Shown here piece by piece: positions 31,901-41,946 of a stretch of DNA of 64,000 nucleotides; the stretch's first letter is position 1; the number at the start of each line of letters is the position of its first letter. Source of the DNA: Arthrobacter bambusae (lineage in GTDB: Bacteria; Actinomycetota; Actinomycetes; Actinomycetales; Micrococcaceae); contig NZ_JAHHZS010000014.1 of NCBI RefSeq assembly GCF_022606295.1, positions 49,961 to 113,960 of the forward strand. The letters are read 5' to 3'. A program made the position numbers and the translations under genes. The notes beneath the pieces are model-generated. The model worked only from the letters and a program-made list of their open reading frames with translations, had not been told where the DNA came from and ran no database searches.

Positions 31901-33319
31901 CTAGACCAACCTGTTCCGGACGTACGACGTGAGCCGATCGTCAGACGAGCCCGGCTCGAATCCCGCTGCCCGGATCTTGCTCAGGTCAAGGACACTTTTG
32001 AGTGGGCGGGGTGCGGCCGCTTTGCCGCGGAAGTACTCTTCGGTGGTGACGCCCGTGACGGAATCCCGTGCCGCACCGCTGAGCTCGTAGACGTCGGCGG
32101 CGATGTCCGCCCAGGACTGCGGCTCACCGGCGTTGCTGAGGTTGTACGTGCCGTAGCTGGCCTTGGAGTCCAGCAAGTGCTTGATTCCCGCGGCGATATC
32201 CTCGGTGAAGGTCAAACGTCCGATCTGGTCGTTGACGACGGAAGGTTCAATTCCACGCGCAGCGAGGGAAGCCATGGTGCGGACGAAATTGTTACCCTCG
32301 CCAATGACCCAGCTCGTGCGCACGATGTAGTGCCTGGGAACAACGCTGACAACGGCGTCCCCGGCGGCCTTCGTCTGCCCGTATACGCCCAGCGGCGAGA
32401 CCGGTTCGTCTTCGCCGTGGGTGTCAGCAGCGCCGTCGAACACATAGTCGGAGGAGACATGCACCAGGGTCAGGTCGTGCTCGACGGCGGTCCGGGCCAG
32501 ACGAGCGACGGCAGTGACATTCGACTCCCAGGCGGCCTGGCGGCCTTCAGCGGTTTCCGCGGCGTCGACGGCGGTATAAGCGGCCGCGTTGATGACAGCG
32601 GAATAGTTCTTCCAGTTCTTTTGCGCAATCGCATCCTCTGACGTGAGGTCGAACTCAGCGCGGCCGGCAAATTCAACGGAGGCGTCGCCGTCGTACAGTT
32701 CCCGAAGGGCTTTGCCCAGCTGGCCGTTGGCACCCAGAACCAGCGTCTTCTTCGGGCCCATCGGCCGCACATCCGCGAGACGCGGATGTGCTTTGTCTTT
32801 GTCCGAGAGCTCGGCCCGCTCGAGTGGAATGGGCCAGTCGATCGCCGCTGTCTCGTCAGCCAGGTTCAGGAAGGTGTACTGGCCCTGCGCATCGGCGCTC
32901 CAGTGGTCGTTGACCAGATAGGTGTAAGCGGTATTGTCTTCCAGGGTCTGGAAAGCGTTGCCCACACCCCTCGGGATGAAAATTGCCTGACTAGGGTCCA
33001 GCTCGGCGGTGAATACCGCACCGAAGGACGGACCTTCACGCAAGTCCACCCACGCGCCGAAGATCCTGCCGGTGGCCACAGAGATGAATTTGTCCCAAGG
33101 TTCGGCGTGGATGCCGCGCGTGGTGCCGGCTTTCTCGTTGAAAGAGATGTTGTTCTGTACCGGCTTGAAGTCCGGAAGCCCGAGGGCCACCATCTTCTCG
33201 CGCTGCCAGTTCTCCTTGAACCAGCCGCGGTTGTCGCCGTGGACGGGAAGTTCGTAAAGGACGACGCCGGGAATAGGCGTTTCGCGGGCACTCAGCTGCT
33301 TGGAAAACTCAATCGACAT
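31901..33319 (-). CDS. rmlC-rmlD: Fused dTDP-4-dehydrorhamnose 3,5-epimerase and dTDP-4-dehydrorhamnose reductase (RmlC-RmlD)
   Basis: 472 residues. Residues 1-185 are an RmlC cupin with GTTRGIHAEPWDKF (catalytic His and Lys), AYTYLVNDHW (Tyr) and AIDWPI (Asp), so the epimerase residues look intact. From about 190 an RmlD fold starts: KTLVLGANGQLGKALREL (Gly-rich NAD(P) motif), VINAAAYTAVDAAE, VHVSSDYVFDG, GVYGQTKAAGDAV (YxxxK). The last two steps to dTDP-L-rhamnose are thus on one chain. RmlB is encoded three bases upstream. Such fusions are known in Micrococcaceae annotations, but are unusual outside them. Confidence 0.92.
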   Translation of the reverse strand: MSIEFSKQLSARETPIPGVVLYELPVHGDNRGWFKENWQREKMVALGLPDFKPVQNNISFNEKAGTTRGIHAEPWDKFISVATGRIFGAWVDLREGPSFGAVFTAELDPSQAIFIPRGVGNAFQTLEDNTAYTYLVNDHWSADAQGQYTFLNLADETAAIDWPIPLERAELSDKDKAHPRLADVRPMGPKKTLVLGANGQLGKALRELYDGDASVEFAGRAEFDLTSEDAIAQKNWKNYSAVINAAAYTAVDAAETAEGRQAAWESNVTAVARLARTAVEHDLTLVHVSSDYVFDGAADTHGEDEPVSPLGVYGQTKAAGDAVVSVVPRHYIVRTSWVIGEGNNFVRTMASLAARGIEPSVVNDQIGRLTFTEDIAAGIKHLLDSKASYGTYNLSNAGEPQSWADIAADVYELSGAARDSVTGVTTEEYFRGKAAAPRPLKSVLDLSKIRAAGFEPGSSDDRLTSYVRNRLV

Positions 33320-33322
33320 CGT

Positions 33323-34492
<1,170 letters not shown>

Positions 34493-37474
34493 CTACGGGG
34501 TGAGAATCTTGACCCCGCTTGCAGAGCTCCAGGTAATTGTTGCGCCTTGGAACGACTGGGTGCAGCTCGTCCCATCGGGGCTGCAGGTCTGACTCGTCGT
34601 CGGATAACCAGCGCGGCCGCCTTCAAAGCCCTGACCGGCCCAAGCTTGTTGGATCGGTCCGGGCACCATGGCTTGCGCACCGCTCGTCGGGGACCACATG
34701 ATGGTCCCGTTCTCGAAGTTTTCGAAGCAACCGCCATTGCGCAGTCCGCAAATCGTGGCGCTCGTCGGATAACCGAGGCTCCCTGATTCGAAGCCTGACT
34801 GCCCCCACCGTGCACGGATCGGGTCGGAGGTCATAGGCTGGGCGCCCGTGGCCTGGGACCACATGACGGTTCCCTTTTCGAAGTTCTGGAAGCAGCCCCC
34901 GTTGCGGAGTCCACAGATCTGCGCGCTCGTGGGGTACCCGAGGGTCCCTCCTTCGAAGCCCGATTTGACCCAGGCGTCCCGAATCGGACCCATCAAGAGA
35001 GCGTTGGCACTTGTCCCGGCAGACAACATGATGGTGCCGCCTTGGTAATTCTGGAAGCAGCCACTGTTCCGGAGGCCACAAACGACGCCGGAGGCCGGGT
35101 AACCGAGACGCCCGCTCTCGAAGCCTCCTTGTTGCCACAGGTCGCGGATCGGACCGTTGATGCTTGGCTGCGCACCGGTAGCCGGCGAGTACATCAAAGC
35201 GCCCTTGGCGAACATCTGGAAGCAGCCGCCATCCTTAAGGCCGCAGATTTGAGCAGAGACCGGATAGCCGAGTGAACCTGTCTCCATGCCTGAGAGCTTC
35301 CACGCGTCCAGCATTGCGCCCGCGGCTACCGATTGGATGGGTGTCGAGTTCGAATAGACCACGGATCCCTTTTCGAAGGACTGGATGCATCCGGAGTCTG
35401 TGAGTCCGCAATTTGCGGACGAGGTCGGATATCCGAGGGATCCGTTCTCGAAACCGGACTTTTGCCAATAATCCAAGAGCCTTCCGGTGAGCGTGAAGGC
35501 GCCGGTATTCGGGGAGAACATTATTACCCCGCCTTGGAACAATTGGTAGCAGCCGCTGGCGCGGAGTCCGCAGACTTCCTTGGCCAGAGGGAATCCGATT
35601 GGCACTGACTGGGCACGCGCGGTGTTCCACGTGTCCGCGATTCCCAGGATGATCGGCCACGCGCCGGAGGTTGATGTCCAGGCGACCACACCTCCCTGGA
35701 ATTTCTGCACGCACGAGGAAGCGTCACACGTCGCTTCCGCTACCGGATATCCGAGCACCCCGTTCTCGAACCCGGTTCCTCCCCAGGCATCCAACATGGG
35801 TCCGGATTTGACGAGCACGGGTGGCGTGGATGGGCTCGACAGAACCGATCCGGCCTGGAACGTCTGGAAACATCCCCCGTTCTTGAGCCCGCATGTCAGG
35901 GAACTGGTCGGATAGCCGAGCGCCCCGCTTTCAAAGCCTTTCGACGCCCAGTAGTCCCGAATTGCTCCCGGTTGGACCAGCGCAGCCCCTGAGGCTGGTG
36001 ACCACAGGAAACTTCCACCCTGGAAGTTTTGGAAACAGCCACCGTTCTTGAGCCCACAAATGAGCTCGCTCGTGGGGTAGCCGGCCCGGCCGCTCTCCAG
36101 TCCGGTACTCCGCCAGGCATCGGCTATGGGGCCGGGGGTGATTGCCAGCGCCCCGGTTGCCGGCGACCACATGATCGTTCCGCCCTGGAATCCTTGGAAG
36201 CAGCCGCCGTTGACGAGACCGCAGGTGATCGCCGTCGTCTGGTTCCCCAGGGCCGGGTGGCCGTTGCGATACGCACTGATCTGGTCGGACGCCGCCTGAG
36301 GGACGGAGTTCCCCGCGAAAGTCGAGAGTGAGGCGAAGTCGCCGTTCCAAATGTTTGAGTCGCCCGAGAACGGGCCTGTGCTGCTGTATTGCCAAAAGCT
36401 GAATTGATTCCAACTGGCCGGAAGCGTCCCCGGCGAACTGCTGGGACTTGAAGGATAGGAAGCGATCCACAGCGGATAGTTGGCGAAACTGCCCGAGTTT
36501 CCTGTGCATGTGGCCCACCAGTCAGTGGTGCTGTAAATGACGGGGTATCGTCCGATGAGCGACTTGACGGTATTTCCAAAGTCGGAAATCCACGAGGCCA
36601 TCTGGCCTGCAGACATTCCATAACAAGTGTTACCGAAATAGAACCCATTGATGGTCTGGCCCTCGTACGGGTTGTATTCGATGTCGAGCACGGGAGGCAG
36701 GGTGTATCCGTCAGCGGACCATCCACCACCGTTGGCCACGAAGTACCTGGCTTGGTCTGCGCCGGATGACCAGTTGGGAATGGCAAAGTGGTAAGCCCCC
36801 CGGATCATCCCGACGCTGCGTGAACCATCGTATTGCTGGGAGAAATTCCCATTGACGTAATAGTTGCCCTCAGACGCCTTGACGTAAGCGAAGCGCGAAC
36901 CTTGGTTCCACTGCGCCGCCCAGTCAACGTTGCCCTGGTACGCGCTAACGTCCTGGCCGGCGATCCCGTACGGCGGACTCCAATGGCCCGGGTCGGTCGC
37001 CTGGGAAATGGCTAGGGGAATTGCACCGGCTACTGCCCGGGAGCCGGCCACCACATGCAACGACTCTTCCTGCTTGTTTGCCATGACACGAGGAGAGCGT
37101 TGACCCATCTCGGCACCGCCGGACGGGATCGCCTTTCGCATTGCGGCCTTCATAGCGTCGGCGGTCGTCGGGTTTCCGCCGGGCATCTTGATCGCATCTG
37201 AGGCCTGCGGCGTGGGAATTGCGGGATCAGAGCCTTGAACGCTTGGCGCCGGGGAAGGCGCTGGCGCGGGGACCGACGGCGTTGCCGGATTAGGAGCGCT
37301 TGGTTTGGTCGCTGATGTCGTAGCCGGAGACGACGGTGACGGGGCCGTTGGCACCAGCTCCGAGGCGCCGGACTGTGCGGGGGCAGCGACGGTCATCAGC
37401 AGCACCAAGGATAGCGCCGCGCCTGCGCGGGCCAAGGGTGAACGACGGGCCGTTTCGGCTTTGGTTTTATTCAT
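34493..37474 (-). CDS. Secreted GH25 lysozyme with eleven C-terminal LGFP-type repeats
   Basis: 993 residues. A signal peptide (basic start, hydrophobic core LARAGAALSLVLLMTVAAPAQSGAS, cut near 38) and a Pro/Ser/Ala-rich linker to about 165 precede a GH25 domain (about 173-390): Asp175 in GQDVSAYQG and Asp264/Glu266 in PPVLDIEYNPY match the DxE catalytic pair of N,O-diacetylmuramidases. From about 418 to the end, eleven repeats of about 54 residues carry a LGYP turn and a Cys-x6-Cys unit of the CGLxNGGCFQNFQGG type. LGFP repeats bind wall polysaccharide in corynebacteria. The ATG at 37474 is taken because the signal peptide starts there. Confidence 0.92.
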   Translation of the reverse strand: MNKTKAETARRSPLARAGAALSLVLLMTVAAPAQSGASELVPTAPSPSSPATTSATKPSAPNPATPSVPAPAPSPAPSVQGSDPAIPTPQASDAIKMPGGNPTTADAMKAAMRKAIPSGGAEMGQRSPRVMANKQEESLHVVAGSRAVAGAIPLAISQATDPGHWSPPYGIAGQDVSAYQGNVDWAAQWNQGSRFAYVKASEGNYYVNGNFSQQYDGSRSVGMIRGAYHFAIPNWSSGADQARYFVANGGGWSADGYTLPPVLDIEYNPYEGQTINGFYFGNTCYGMSAGQMASWISDFGNTVKSLIGRYPVIYSTTDWWATCTGNSGSFANYPLWIASYPSSPSSSPGTLPASWNQFSFWQYSSTGPFSGDSNIWNGDFASLSTFAGNSVPQAASDQISAYRNGHPALGNQTTAITCGLVNGGCFQGFQGGTIMWSPATGALAITPGPIADAWRSTGLESGRAGYPTSELICGLKNGGCFQNFQGGSFLWSPASGAALVQPGAIRDYWASKGFESGALGYPTSSLTCGLKNGGCFQTFQAGSVLSSPSTPPVLVKSGPMLDAWGGTGFENGVLGYPVAEATCDASSCVQKFQGGVVAWTSTSGAWPIILGIADTWNTARAQSVPIGFPLAKEVCGLRASGCYQLFQGGVIMFSPNTGAFTLTGRLLDYWQKSGFENGSLGYPTSSANCGLTDSGCIQSFEKGSVVYSNSTPIQSVAAGAMLDAWKLSGMETGSLGYPVSAQICGLKDGGCFQMFAKGALMYSPATGAQPSINGPIRDLWQQGGFESGRLGYPASGVVCGLRNSGCFQNYQGGTIMLSAGTSANALLMGPIRDAWVKSGFEGGTLGYPTSAQICGLRNGGCFQNFEKGTVMWSQATGAQPMTSDPIRARWGQSGFESGSLGYPTSATICGLRNGGCFENFENGTIMWSPTSGAQAMVPGPIQQAWAGQGFEGGRAGYPTTSQTCSPDGTSCTQSFQGATITWSSASGVKILTP
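34496..36223 (-). repeat. Eleven in-frame LGFP-type repeats of the GH25 protein
   Basis: Eleven copies of about 160 bases code for units with GxLGYPTS, Cys-x6-Cys and FQGGxIMWSPxTGA. Copies 2, 3, 9 and 10 are the closest to each other; copies 4 and 11 differ most in the Cys loop. Similarity is at protein level with moderate DNA identity. Confidence 0.85.
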
Positions 37475-37610
37475 TTTCAATTCCGGCAAGGTGCCGCTCA
37501 ATTGACGGCACATGGTGATAGCTTGCGACTGCAGCTCCAGCAACTAACGCTTCTGCAGTGCACCATAAGGGCCAGCTCCTAACCGGGACACCATAGCATT
37601 CGGGGGCAGG

Positions 37611-37644
37611 AGTGGCCAGAGTTTTATGTGTTGCTGGTGTGACT
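37611..37644 (-). promoter_or_regulatory. Shared 34-bp inverted-repeat element, copy A (GH25 gene)
   Basis: 29 of 34 bases match 39714-39747. The + strand reads AGTGGCCAGAG, a TATGTG centre and CTGGTGTGACT, so CCAG and CTGG face each other across 14 bases. The copy lies 137 bases before the GH25 start, in a 300-bp stretch (37475-37774) that has no gene. Confidence 0.55.
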
Positions 37645-37774
37645 GGTGGTTGAACAGTTACCCAACGACCACGCCAGCTCGGTCGCCACCCTGTTTCTGT
37701 CCGAACGCGGGGTACTCCGAGCCAGACGGTTCACGGCGACCGGACTGGCATCCAGCTGTGCCCGACTGCGGTCC

Positions 37775-39679
37775 TCAACGTCCGATTCTGGCGTTGTAGC
37801 GGTACATGAACGCCGCCATGGCGTCGCGGTTGACGGGGTTCAGCGGCTGGAAGGTGCCGTCGGCATATCCGGTCGTGATGCCGGTGGAGGCCAGCCACGT
37901 GATTTCGAGATAGAACGGGCTGACTGGGGTGAGATCGGTGAACGGTGAGACGCCGGGCTGGGTGTATGCGGGTTTACCGGCAAGTCGGTAGAGAAATGCA
38001 GCCATGGCGTCGCGGTTGACGGGATCCGAGGGGCGATAGGTGCCGTCGGGGTATCCGGTCGTGATGCCGGTGGTGGCCAGCCAGGTGATTTCTTTGTAGA
38101 ACGGTGAAAGGGGCCCAATGTCCTTGAACGGAGAGATCGCCGGGGGCACGTAGGCGGGGCTTCCCCTCAGGCGGTAGAGGAAAGCGGCCATGGCCTCGCG
38201 GGTGACGGGCTGGATGGGCTGGAACGTACCCTCGGGATAGCCCTTGGCGATGCCGTTGTAGGCCATCCACGTCACTTCCGTGTAGAAAGGGTAGCTTTCG
38301 GGGATGTCCGTGAAGGAAGGCGGGCTCGAAGCCGTGAATGCCGTCAGGCCTTGCGCGGTGCCGAGTCCGGTGGGTCCGTCATAGCCGTAGCCGGCGGTGC
38401 ATAGATAAGGGATGGTGCACGTGCCGTTCGCACCGTTCGCAACGTCATTCAGCGCCCAGGGGGAGCTGTAGGCAAGTTGGGCAGGGGAGGTCCCCGCAGG
38501 TGGAGGGCCGGTGAGGGCGTATGTGGCTGCGATGACGGGCGCGGCCGCGCTGGTTCCCCCAAAGACCATCCACCCGCTCATCCCGTTGCTGGGCGTGCTG
38601 TCGTAGACGGCGACGCCGGTGCTCGGGTCGGCGACTGAGGCCAGATCGGCGACGGTGCGGTTCGGGCAGCCCGTGTCGTGCTGCCAAGCAGGCTTCGGCT
38701 CGTAGGCGGAGCAACCGCTGCCCGGACCGGCAGCGCCGGAGCCGGTGGCTCCCCACGCGCGTTCCGTCCAGCCCCGGACTTTGCTTGTGTCGAGGTTCAG
38801 GGTAGTGCCGCCGGCTGCGACGACGTTGGGGGAGGACGCCGGGTAGTTCACCGTGGGCGGGGCGGTGGCGTTCGTGTAACCGTTGTCGCCGGAGCTGGCC
38901 ACGAGGGGGATCCCGGGGTGATTGAAGTATTCGGCATCGTATCGGGTGATCCCGGAGGATTCCGGTCCACCGAAACTCATCGACACAGCACTGGCACCAA
39001 GGTTGACCGCCGTATTGACCGCTGCACCCAGATCGGTGAGGGAATTGGATGTGGCCTCGACCAGCAGGATGTTGCAGTTCGGGCAGGCCGCCGAGACCAT
39101 CTGGACATCGAGGGACGCTTCCTGCGCCCACCCGGCGTCGGCGCCCGGCAGGGAGTTTCCGCCTGCCTGGTCCACTTTGCGGAAGCATCCCGTGGCTGAG
39201 GAACACGGCGCCTGCCCGTACTTCGTCCGGTAGACACCAAGATCAGCCTCGGCAGTCGGGGCATCGTACGGATCCACTACCGCTACGGTTCTGCCGGTGC
39301 CTGCGGTGAGTGAAGGCAGCTTATAAGCGGACTGCAGGTCTGCCGGTCCGTATCCAGCTGGAACCAGCTGCCCCACGGCCAGGGGACCGGCAATTTCATC
39401 ATCGATCTCCGCATGGCACGATGCGTAGCCCGGGGGTGCGTCTGCGCATACCTTTGAATGCCGGTGTCCCTTCAGCCGTGCCATGGACTGGGCGGCCGGC
39501 GTGGGCTGAGGGGGTGGGGCAGTTGCCGTTGACGGTCCAGGAAGAAGGCTGGTTGAGCTTTCTTCTGCCTGCGCAGGCGCGACGATCGCGATCGGCAGCA
39601 TCAGAACCGCCGTGCCGGCTAACCATCGTGGCCGGCTGAACCAGCGACCGCGGGAGTATCCGCGCGGTGTTTTCGGCAT
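37775..39679 (-). CDS. Secreted sedolisin-like (S53) serine-carboxyl protease with three SLH domains
   Basis: 634 residues. The signal peptide (basic start, WLAGTAVLMLPIAIVAPAQAEE) is cut near residue 38. The peptidase domain keeps the sedolisin set: Glu187 and Asp191 (EASLD), Asp265 in SSGDNGY (oxyanion Asp) and Ser377 in GGTSAAAPV. The usual long propeptide is short (about 40-105), so the enzyme may need little autoprocessing. Three SLH domains follow at about 455-508, 517-570 and 579-632, each with TGYPDGTYRPSDPVNRDAMAAFLYRL-like cores, which anchor to pyruvylated wall polymers. ATG 39679 has AAGGA four bases upstream. Confidence 0.9.
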   Translation of the reverse strand: MPKTPRGYSRGRWFSRPRWLAGTAVLMLPIAIVAPAQAEESSTSLLPGPSTATAPPPQPTPAAQSMARLKGHRHSKVCADAPPGYASCHAEIDDEIAGPLAVGQLVPAGYGPADLQSAYKLPSLTAGTGRTVAVVDPYDAPTAEADLGVYRTKYGQAPCSSATGCFRKVDQAGGNSLPGADAGWAQEASLDVQMVSAACPNCNILLVEATSNSLTDLGAAVNTAVNLGASAVSMSFGGPESSGITRYDAEYFNHPGIPLVASSGDNGYTNATAPPTVNYPASSPNVVAAGGTTLNLDTSKVRGWTERAWGATGSGAAGPGSGCSAYEPKPAWQHDTGCPNRTVADLASVADPSTGVAVYDSTPSNGMSGWMVFGGTSAAAPVIAATYALTGPPPAGTSPAQLAYSSPWALNDVANGANGTCTIPYLCTAGYGYDGPTGLGTAQGLTAFTASSPPSFTDIPESYPFYTEVTWMAYNGIAKGYPEGTFQPIQPVTREAMAAFLYRLRGSPAYVPPAISPFKDIGPLSPFYKEITWLATTGITTGYPDGTYRPSDPVNRDAMAAFLYRLAGKPAYTQPGVSPFTDLTPVSPFYLEITWLASTGITTGYADGTFQPLNPVNRDAMAAFMYRYNARIGR

Positions 39680-39713
39680 GAGATCCTTCTTTGCACGGGA
39701 TTTGGGCGTCGGG

Positions 39714-39747
39714 AGTGACCAGAGATTCACGTGTTTCTGGTGTGACT
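39714..39747 (-). promoter_or_regulatory. Shared 34-bp inverted-repeat element, copy B (S53 gene)
   Basis: AGTGACCAGAGA and TCTGGTGTGACT face each other across TTCACGTGTT, with a CACGTG centre. It starts 35 bases before the S53 start codon, the right place for an operator near the promoter, and matches the copy upstream of the GH25 gene at 29 of 34 bases. Confidence 0.55.
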
Positions 39748-39761
39748 TACGGATAAGACAA

Positions 39762-39785
39762 TTATCCACAAGTCACTCAATTTGA
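39762..39785 (+). promoter_or_regulatory. Shared Tad-promoter element, copy 2
   Basis: TTATCCACA at 39762-39770 and AATTTGA at 39779-39785, with eight bases between. It matches 2595-2618 at 19 of 24 positions and lies 86 bases before the cpaF start. Just upstream on the other strand is the S53 promoter region. Confidence 0.5.
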
Positions 39786-39871
39786 CTTGGTCTCGCGTTG
39801 AAGCCTCCCCTACTTTTAACCTTGTTGAAGGTTTTCCGCAGCGCCTGGGCGCATGCTGCATTGGGGGGAAA

Positions 39872-41095
39872 ATGGAGGCATTGCGCATCGTCGAGGATGA
39901 AGTCCGCGAGCTGATTCGTCGCCGCGGACTGGATCCTTTGAGCCAAGCGGTCGAAGTGCACCGGCTCGTCGAGGCCGCCGTCAATGACTACGATGAGCGG
40001 GCACTCCTTGGTCCATTGCCTCCTTTGGGACACTTGGACAGCGCCCGCAAGTACGTGTTCGACGCCGTTGCCGGCTTCGGGCCGCTCCAGCCGCTTCTGG
40101 ATGACCCCACCATAGAAGAGGTCTGGCTCAACGCGCCCAACGAGGTTTACGTTGCCCGGAATGGCGAATCCGAACTTACCTCGATCAGCCTCGGCGAGCA
40201 GCAGGTTCGCGACCTCGTTGAGCGGATGCTTAAGAGTTCCGGGAGGAGGCTCGACCTCTCGTCACCCTTTGTTGACGCAGCCCTCCCCGACGGTTCGAGG
40301 CTCCACGTCGTCATTCCCGACATAACCCGCCGCCATTGGGCCGTGAATATCCGTAAATTCGTGGTCAAGGCGACCCGGCTCGAGCATCTAGTGGAGCTCG
40401 GGACATTGACCCCCGAGTCAGCCCGATTCCTGGGAGCTGCGGTGGCCAGCGGATTGAACATTCTCGTCTCCGGAGCCACCCAGGCAGGAAAGACGACAAT
40501 GCTCAACTGCCTGGCAGCCAATATCGGCTCCCGGGAGCGGGTCATCACTGTCGAAGAGATCTTTGAACTCCACCTTCCGTTGCGTGACGTCGTCGGCCTC
40601 CAGTGCCGCCAGCCAAACCTCGAGGGTCAAGGCGAAATTCCCTTACGCCGGCTCGTCAAGGAGGCTCTTCGCATGCGGCCGGATCGCCTCGTGGTGGGCG
40701 AAGTCCGGGAAGCGGAAAGCCTGGACATGCTCATTGCGCTGAATTCGGGCCTTCCCGGCATGTGCACCATCCATGCGAACTCCGCCCATGACGCCGTGAC
40801 CAAGATTTGCACGTTGCCGCTGCTGGCCGGCGGGAACATCTCGAGCGCGTTCGTGGTGCCGACCGTCGCATCGTGTATCGACCTCGTGGTCCATTGCAGC
40901 CGCCACCCGGACGGACGCCGCCAAGTCACCGAGATCCTTTCGTTGGGTCGGCGCGTGGAGAACGGCATCATTGAGTCGTCACAGGTGTTCGCGATTCAGG
41001 ACGGCAGACTCCAACCCACGTCGAATTCCATGCCGGCAGCAGAGAAATTTTCCCGGGCAGGTTTCGACGTCGCCGCGCTGCTGGAGCATTACTGA
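39872..41095 (+). CDS. cpaF: CpaF/TadA-family Tad pilus secretion ATPase
   Basis: 407 residues from ATG 39872 (GGGGGG three bases upstream). The N-terminal domain ends with GPLQPLLDDPTIEEVWLNAPNEVYV; the RecA-like motor has Walker A GATQAGKT at 201-208, the Asp box VITVEEIFELHL, Walker B DRLVVGEVREAESLDML and the His box (MCTIHANSAHDAV). It powers pilin assembly from the inner face of the membrane. The next gene overlaps (TGATG). SAF and CpaE components are encoded at 2.7-4.7 kb. There is no prepilin peptidase gene in the window. Confidence 0.93.
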   Translation: MEALRIVEDEVRELIRRRGLDPLSQAVEVHRLVEAAVNDYDERALLGPLPPLGHLDSARKYVFDAVAGFGPLQPLLDDPTIEEVWLNAPNEVYVARNGESELTSISLGEQQVRDLVERMLKSSGRRLDLSSPFVDAALPDGSRLHVVIPDITRRHWAVNIRKFVVKATRLEHLVELGTLTPESARFLGAAVASGLNILVSGATQAGKTTMLNCLAANIGSRERVITVEEIFELHLPLRDVVGLQCRQPNLEGQGEIPLRRLVKEALRMRPDRLVVGEVREAESLDMLIALNSGLPGMCTIHANSAHDAVTKICTLPLLAGGNISSAFVVPTVASCIDLVVHCSRHPDGRRQVTEILSLGRRVENGIIESSQVFAIQDGRLQPTSNSMPAAEKFSRAGFDVAALLEHY

Positions 41096-41946
41096 TGGCC
41101 CCGCTGCTTGGCGTTCTCTGCGGACTGGGGATGTTCCTCATCTGGTGGTCTGCGTGGGAACACCCTCCCGCCGTCAAGGAGCCCAAACCGAAACGCCTTG
41201 AGTCCTTGTTGCTCACGGCCGGGATTGAAAAGGTGAGCGGCGGGGGATTCATTGCATCGTGCCTCGGATTGGGACTTTTCACCACACTCGTGATCTACAT
41301 CGTGACAACGTCCTTTTCGATCGCGGCGTGCTTCGGCCTCTTTGGTGCGTGGCTTCCCCTGGCCGTTGTGAGATGGCGGGCGCGCAGGCGGACCGGCATG
41401 CTCCGCGAGCTCTGGCCCGACGTGGTCGACCATTTGCGCTCGGCGATCCGCGCGGGACTTTCGCTGCCGGAGGCGCTTATCCAGCTCGGGGACAAGGGCC
41501 CCGAAGAGCTGCGGGCACTCTTCCGGGAGTTTGGTGCGGATTACCGTTCCGGTGGCCATTTCGATTCGGCGTTGAACAAACTCAAGGAGCGCTTGGCAGA
41601 TCCCGTTGCCGACAGGATCATTGAGGCGCTCAGGCTGACCCGCGACGTGGGCGGATCCGATCTGGGCCGGCTTCTGGGAACTCTCGCTGAGTTCCTTCGT
41701 GAGAGCGCGAGGACCCGCAGTGAACTTGAGGCACGACAATCATGGACCATCAACGGAGCGCGCCTCGCGGTTGCGGCCCCATGGATCGTCCTGATGCTGC
41801 TGGCTAGCAGGCCGGAGGCTGTTGCCGCTTACAACTCCGCGGCCGGGGTCAGCGTGCTTGGAGGCGGAGTGCTGGTCTCGGCGCTCTGCTACTGGGTCAT
41901 GCTGCGCATTGGCGCGCTTCCCGAAGATGAAAGGGTGCTTCGATGA
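41095..41946 (+). CDS. tadB: TadB-like inner membrane platform protein (T2SSF family)
   Basis: 283 residues. Two N-terminal hydrophobic segments (about 4-18 and 53-85), a soluble middle with the T2SSF core LRELWPDVVDHLRSAIRAGLSLPEALIQLG, RLADPVADRIIEALRLTRDVGGSDLGRLLGTLAEFLRES, and two more spans at the C-terminus (LAVAAPWIVLMLLAS, VLGGGVLVSALCYWVML). It should form the membrane platform of the Tad pilus with TadC. The ATG overlaps the cpaF stop. Confidence 0.88.
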   Translation: MAPLLGVLCGLGMFLIWWSAWEHPPAVKEPKPKRLESLLLTAGIEKVSGGGFIASCLGLGLFTTLVIYIVTTSFSIAACFGLFGAWLPLAVVRWRARRRTGMLRELWPDVVDHLRSAIRAGLSLPEALIQLGDKGPEELRALFREFGADYRSGGHFDSALNKLKERLADPVADRIIEALRLTRDVGGSDLGRLLGTLAEFLRESARTRSELEARQSWTINGARLAVAAPWIVLMLLASRPEAVAAYNSAAGVSVLGGGVLVSALCYWVMLRIGALPEDERVLR

